Assembly (NCBI RefSeq): GCF_001678845.1
Contig: NZ_MAIQ01000001.1
Span: 395,146 to 459,145, forward strand
DNA: 64,000 nt
Direction of reading: 5' to 3'
Origin: Christensenella intestinihominis
GTDB lineage: Bacteria; Bacillota; Clostridia; Christensenellales; Christensenellaceae
Part shown: one piece after another, positions 63,580 through 64,000 of the stretch
Numbering within the stretch: the stretch's first letter is position 1
Layout of the letters: each line of letters opens with the position of its first letter
Notes under the pieces: model-generated
Told to the model about the DNA's origin: nothing
What the model saw: only the letters and a program-made list of their open reading frames with translations
Databases searched by the model: none
Position numbers and translations under genes: made by a program

Positions 63580-64000
63580 TTATTTTATCTTTACCGCTTC
63601 GCTTTGGAATACGACAATAATTCCGTTTTTGTCCCAAATCAGGTCGTCCCCCACGAGGTTCTGGAATTTTTTCCCGTACGCCTGCTTCACTTCGTCCGGC
63701 TGGCCGTCGGATTTGGAAGTATCAAACATTATGAACCCATAAACCGTTTCCGGCCAATCCTCCGTCACGGTAAATTCCGCCTTCAGGTTGTCCCCTTCCT
63801 TGGTTATCTTCTGTTGTTCAATCCGCGTGCCGTCGGAATTCAGAACACTGATGATGCCGTTCATGCCGTCCATCAGGTTGGTTTCCCCGGAAACGACCAG
63901 CTTTCCGTCGGAAAGCTCCGCCGTACAGGACCCCGTCACCGTGAAGGTCGTTCCATCCGACTCCGGCCGCTTGATCTCCTGTGCGCCGCCGCATCCTGCC
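63580..64000 (-). CDS. Lipoprotein, 5' end beyond window
   Basis: The frame is open to the right edge; about 139 C-terminal codons are visible. The first visible residues AGCGGAQEIKRPESDG end a lipobox (xAGC), so only the signal peptide (about 20 residues) is missing. The mature protein is a small beta-rich domain (VTGSCTAELSDGKLVVSGET, GFIMFDTSKSDGQPDE). No known domain recognised. An internal GTG at 63939 is not a real start. Confidence 0.8.
   Translation of the reverse strand, partial: AGCGGAQEIKRPESDGTTFTVTGSCTAELSDGKLVVSGETNLMDGMNGIISVLNSDGTRIEQQKITKEGDNLKAEFTVTEDWPETVYGFIMFDTSKSDGQPDEVKQAYGKKFQNLVGDDLIWDKNGIIVVFQSEAVKIK

Overview
The window reads as chromosomal DNA of a moderately GC-rich, low-GC-type Firmicute (Bacillota, most likely class Clostridia). 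The evidence is strong AGGAGG-type ribosome binding sites, a ctsR-mcsA-clpC heat-shock operon with a CtsR box, a lysine riboswitch on a dap operon, a LytTR/GHKL two-component system, a YpuA-like DUF1002 protein, and corrinoid/RACE and acyl-CoA synthetase genes typical of anaerobes. A gut Clostridia lineage is plausible, but genus cannot be fixed from sequence alone. No phage, complete insertion sequence, rRNA or CRISPR array is present. Gene density is high and most genes lie in tightly overlapping operons.

Layout. 1-2.4 kb: two divergent paralogous DAHP synthase genes. Each is preceded by a short Phe/Tyr-rich leader ORF and an intrinsic terminator, so the 560-bp spacer looks like a back-to-back pair of aromatic amino acid attenuators. 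2.6-5.6 kb: a secreted NlpC/P60 peptidoglycan hydrolase, tRNA-Ala(CGC), and a polytopic membrane protein with a possibly leaderless mRNA. 5.6-8.1 kb (minus): a corrinoid protein, its reductive activase and an ACT protein, with no methyltransferase nearby. 8.5-10.4 kb: a cation diffusion facilitator and a DUF1002 protein. 10.6-20.3 kb: a 3202-residue surface protein (beta-helix section, about 16 CarboxypepD-like repeats, Ig-like domain, C-terminal membrane anchor), divergent from a LytTR response regulator and GHKL kinase (20.5-22.5 kb). 22.6-22.75 kb: tRNA-Pro(CGG) and tRNA-Thr(CGT).

22.9-29.1 kb (minus): an overlapping housekeeping operon of M20 amidohydrolase, SAM methyltransferase, Hsp33, TPR protein, HD hydrolase and THUMP RNA methyltransferase. 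29.2-34.2 kb (plus): lysine riboswitch, asd, dapA, a dapB fused to two aspartokinase-like ACT domains, and an FAD oxidoreductase. 34.2-47.0 kb (minus): purine synthesis. From upstream to downstream it holds guaB, a larE-like gene and guaA; then an NCS2 purine permease and purE-C-F-M-N-H-D. Together these supply IMP, GMP and purine uptake.

47.1-51.8 kb: a TagO/WecA-type glycolipid initiator and ctsR-mcsA-clpC without mcsB. 51.9-59.95 kb: a B12-binding-domain radical SAM enzyme, a large lipoprotein, and an overlapping run of yjbQ, plsC-like, galU, ahcY and an MTA/SAH deaminase-like gene. 60.0-60.25 kb: a hairpin-rich block resembling a non-autonomous IS200/IS605 relic. 60.3-64 kb: an XRE-cupin regulator, acyl-CoA synthetase, a membrane protein, and the body of a lipoprotein cut at the right edge.

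The most unusual features are the paired aromatic leader-peptide attenuators, the DapB-ACT-ACT fusion under a lysine riboswitch, the giant surface protein sharing a repeat-containing control region with a LytTR system, the LarE-like gene inside guaBA, and the orphan corrinoid module.
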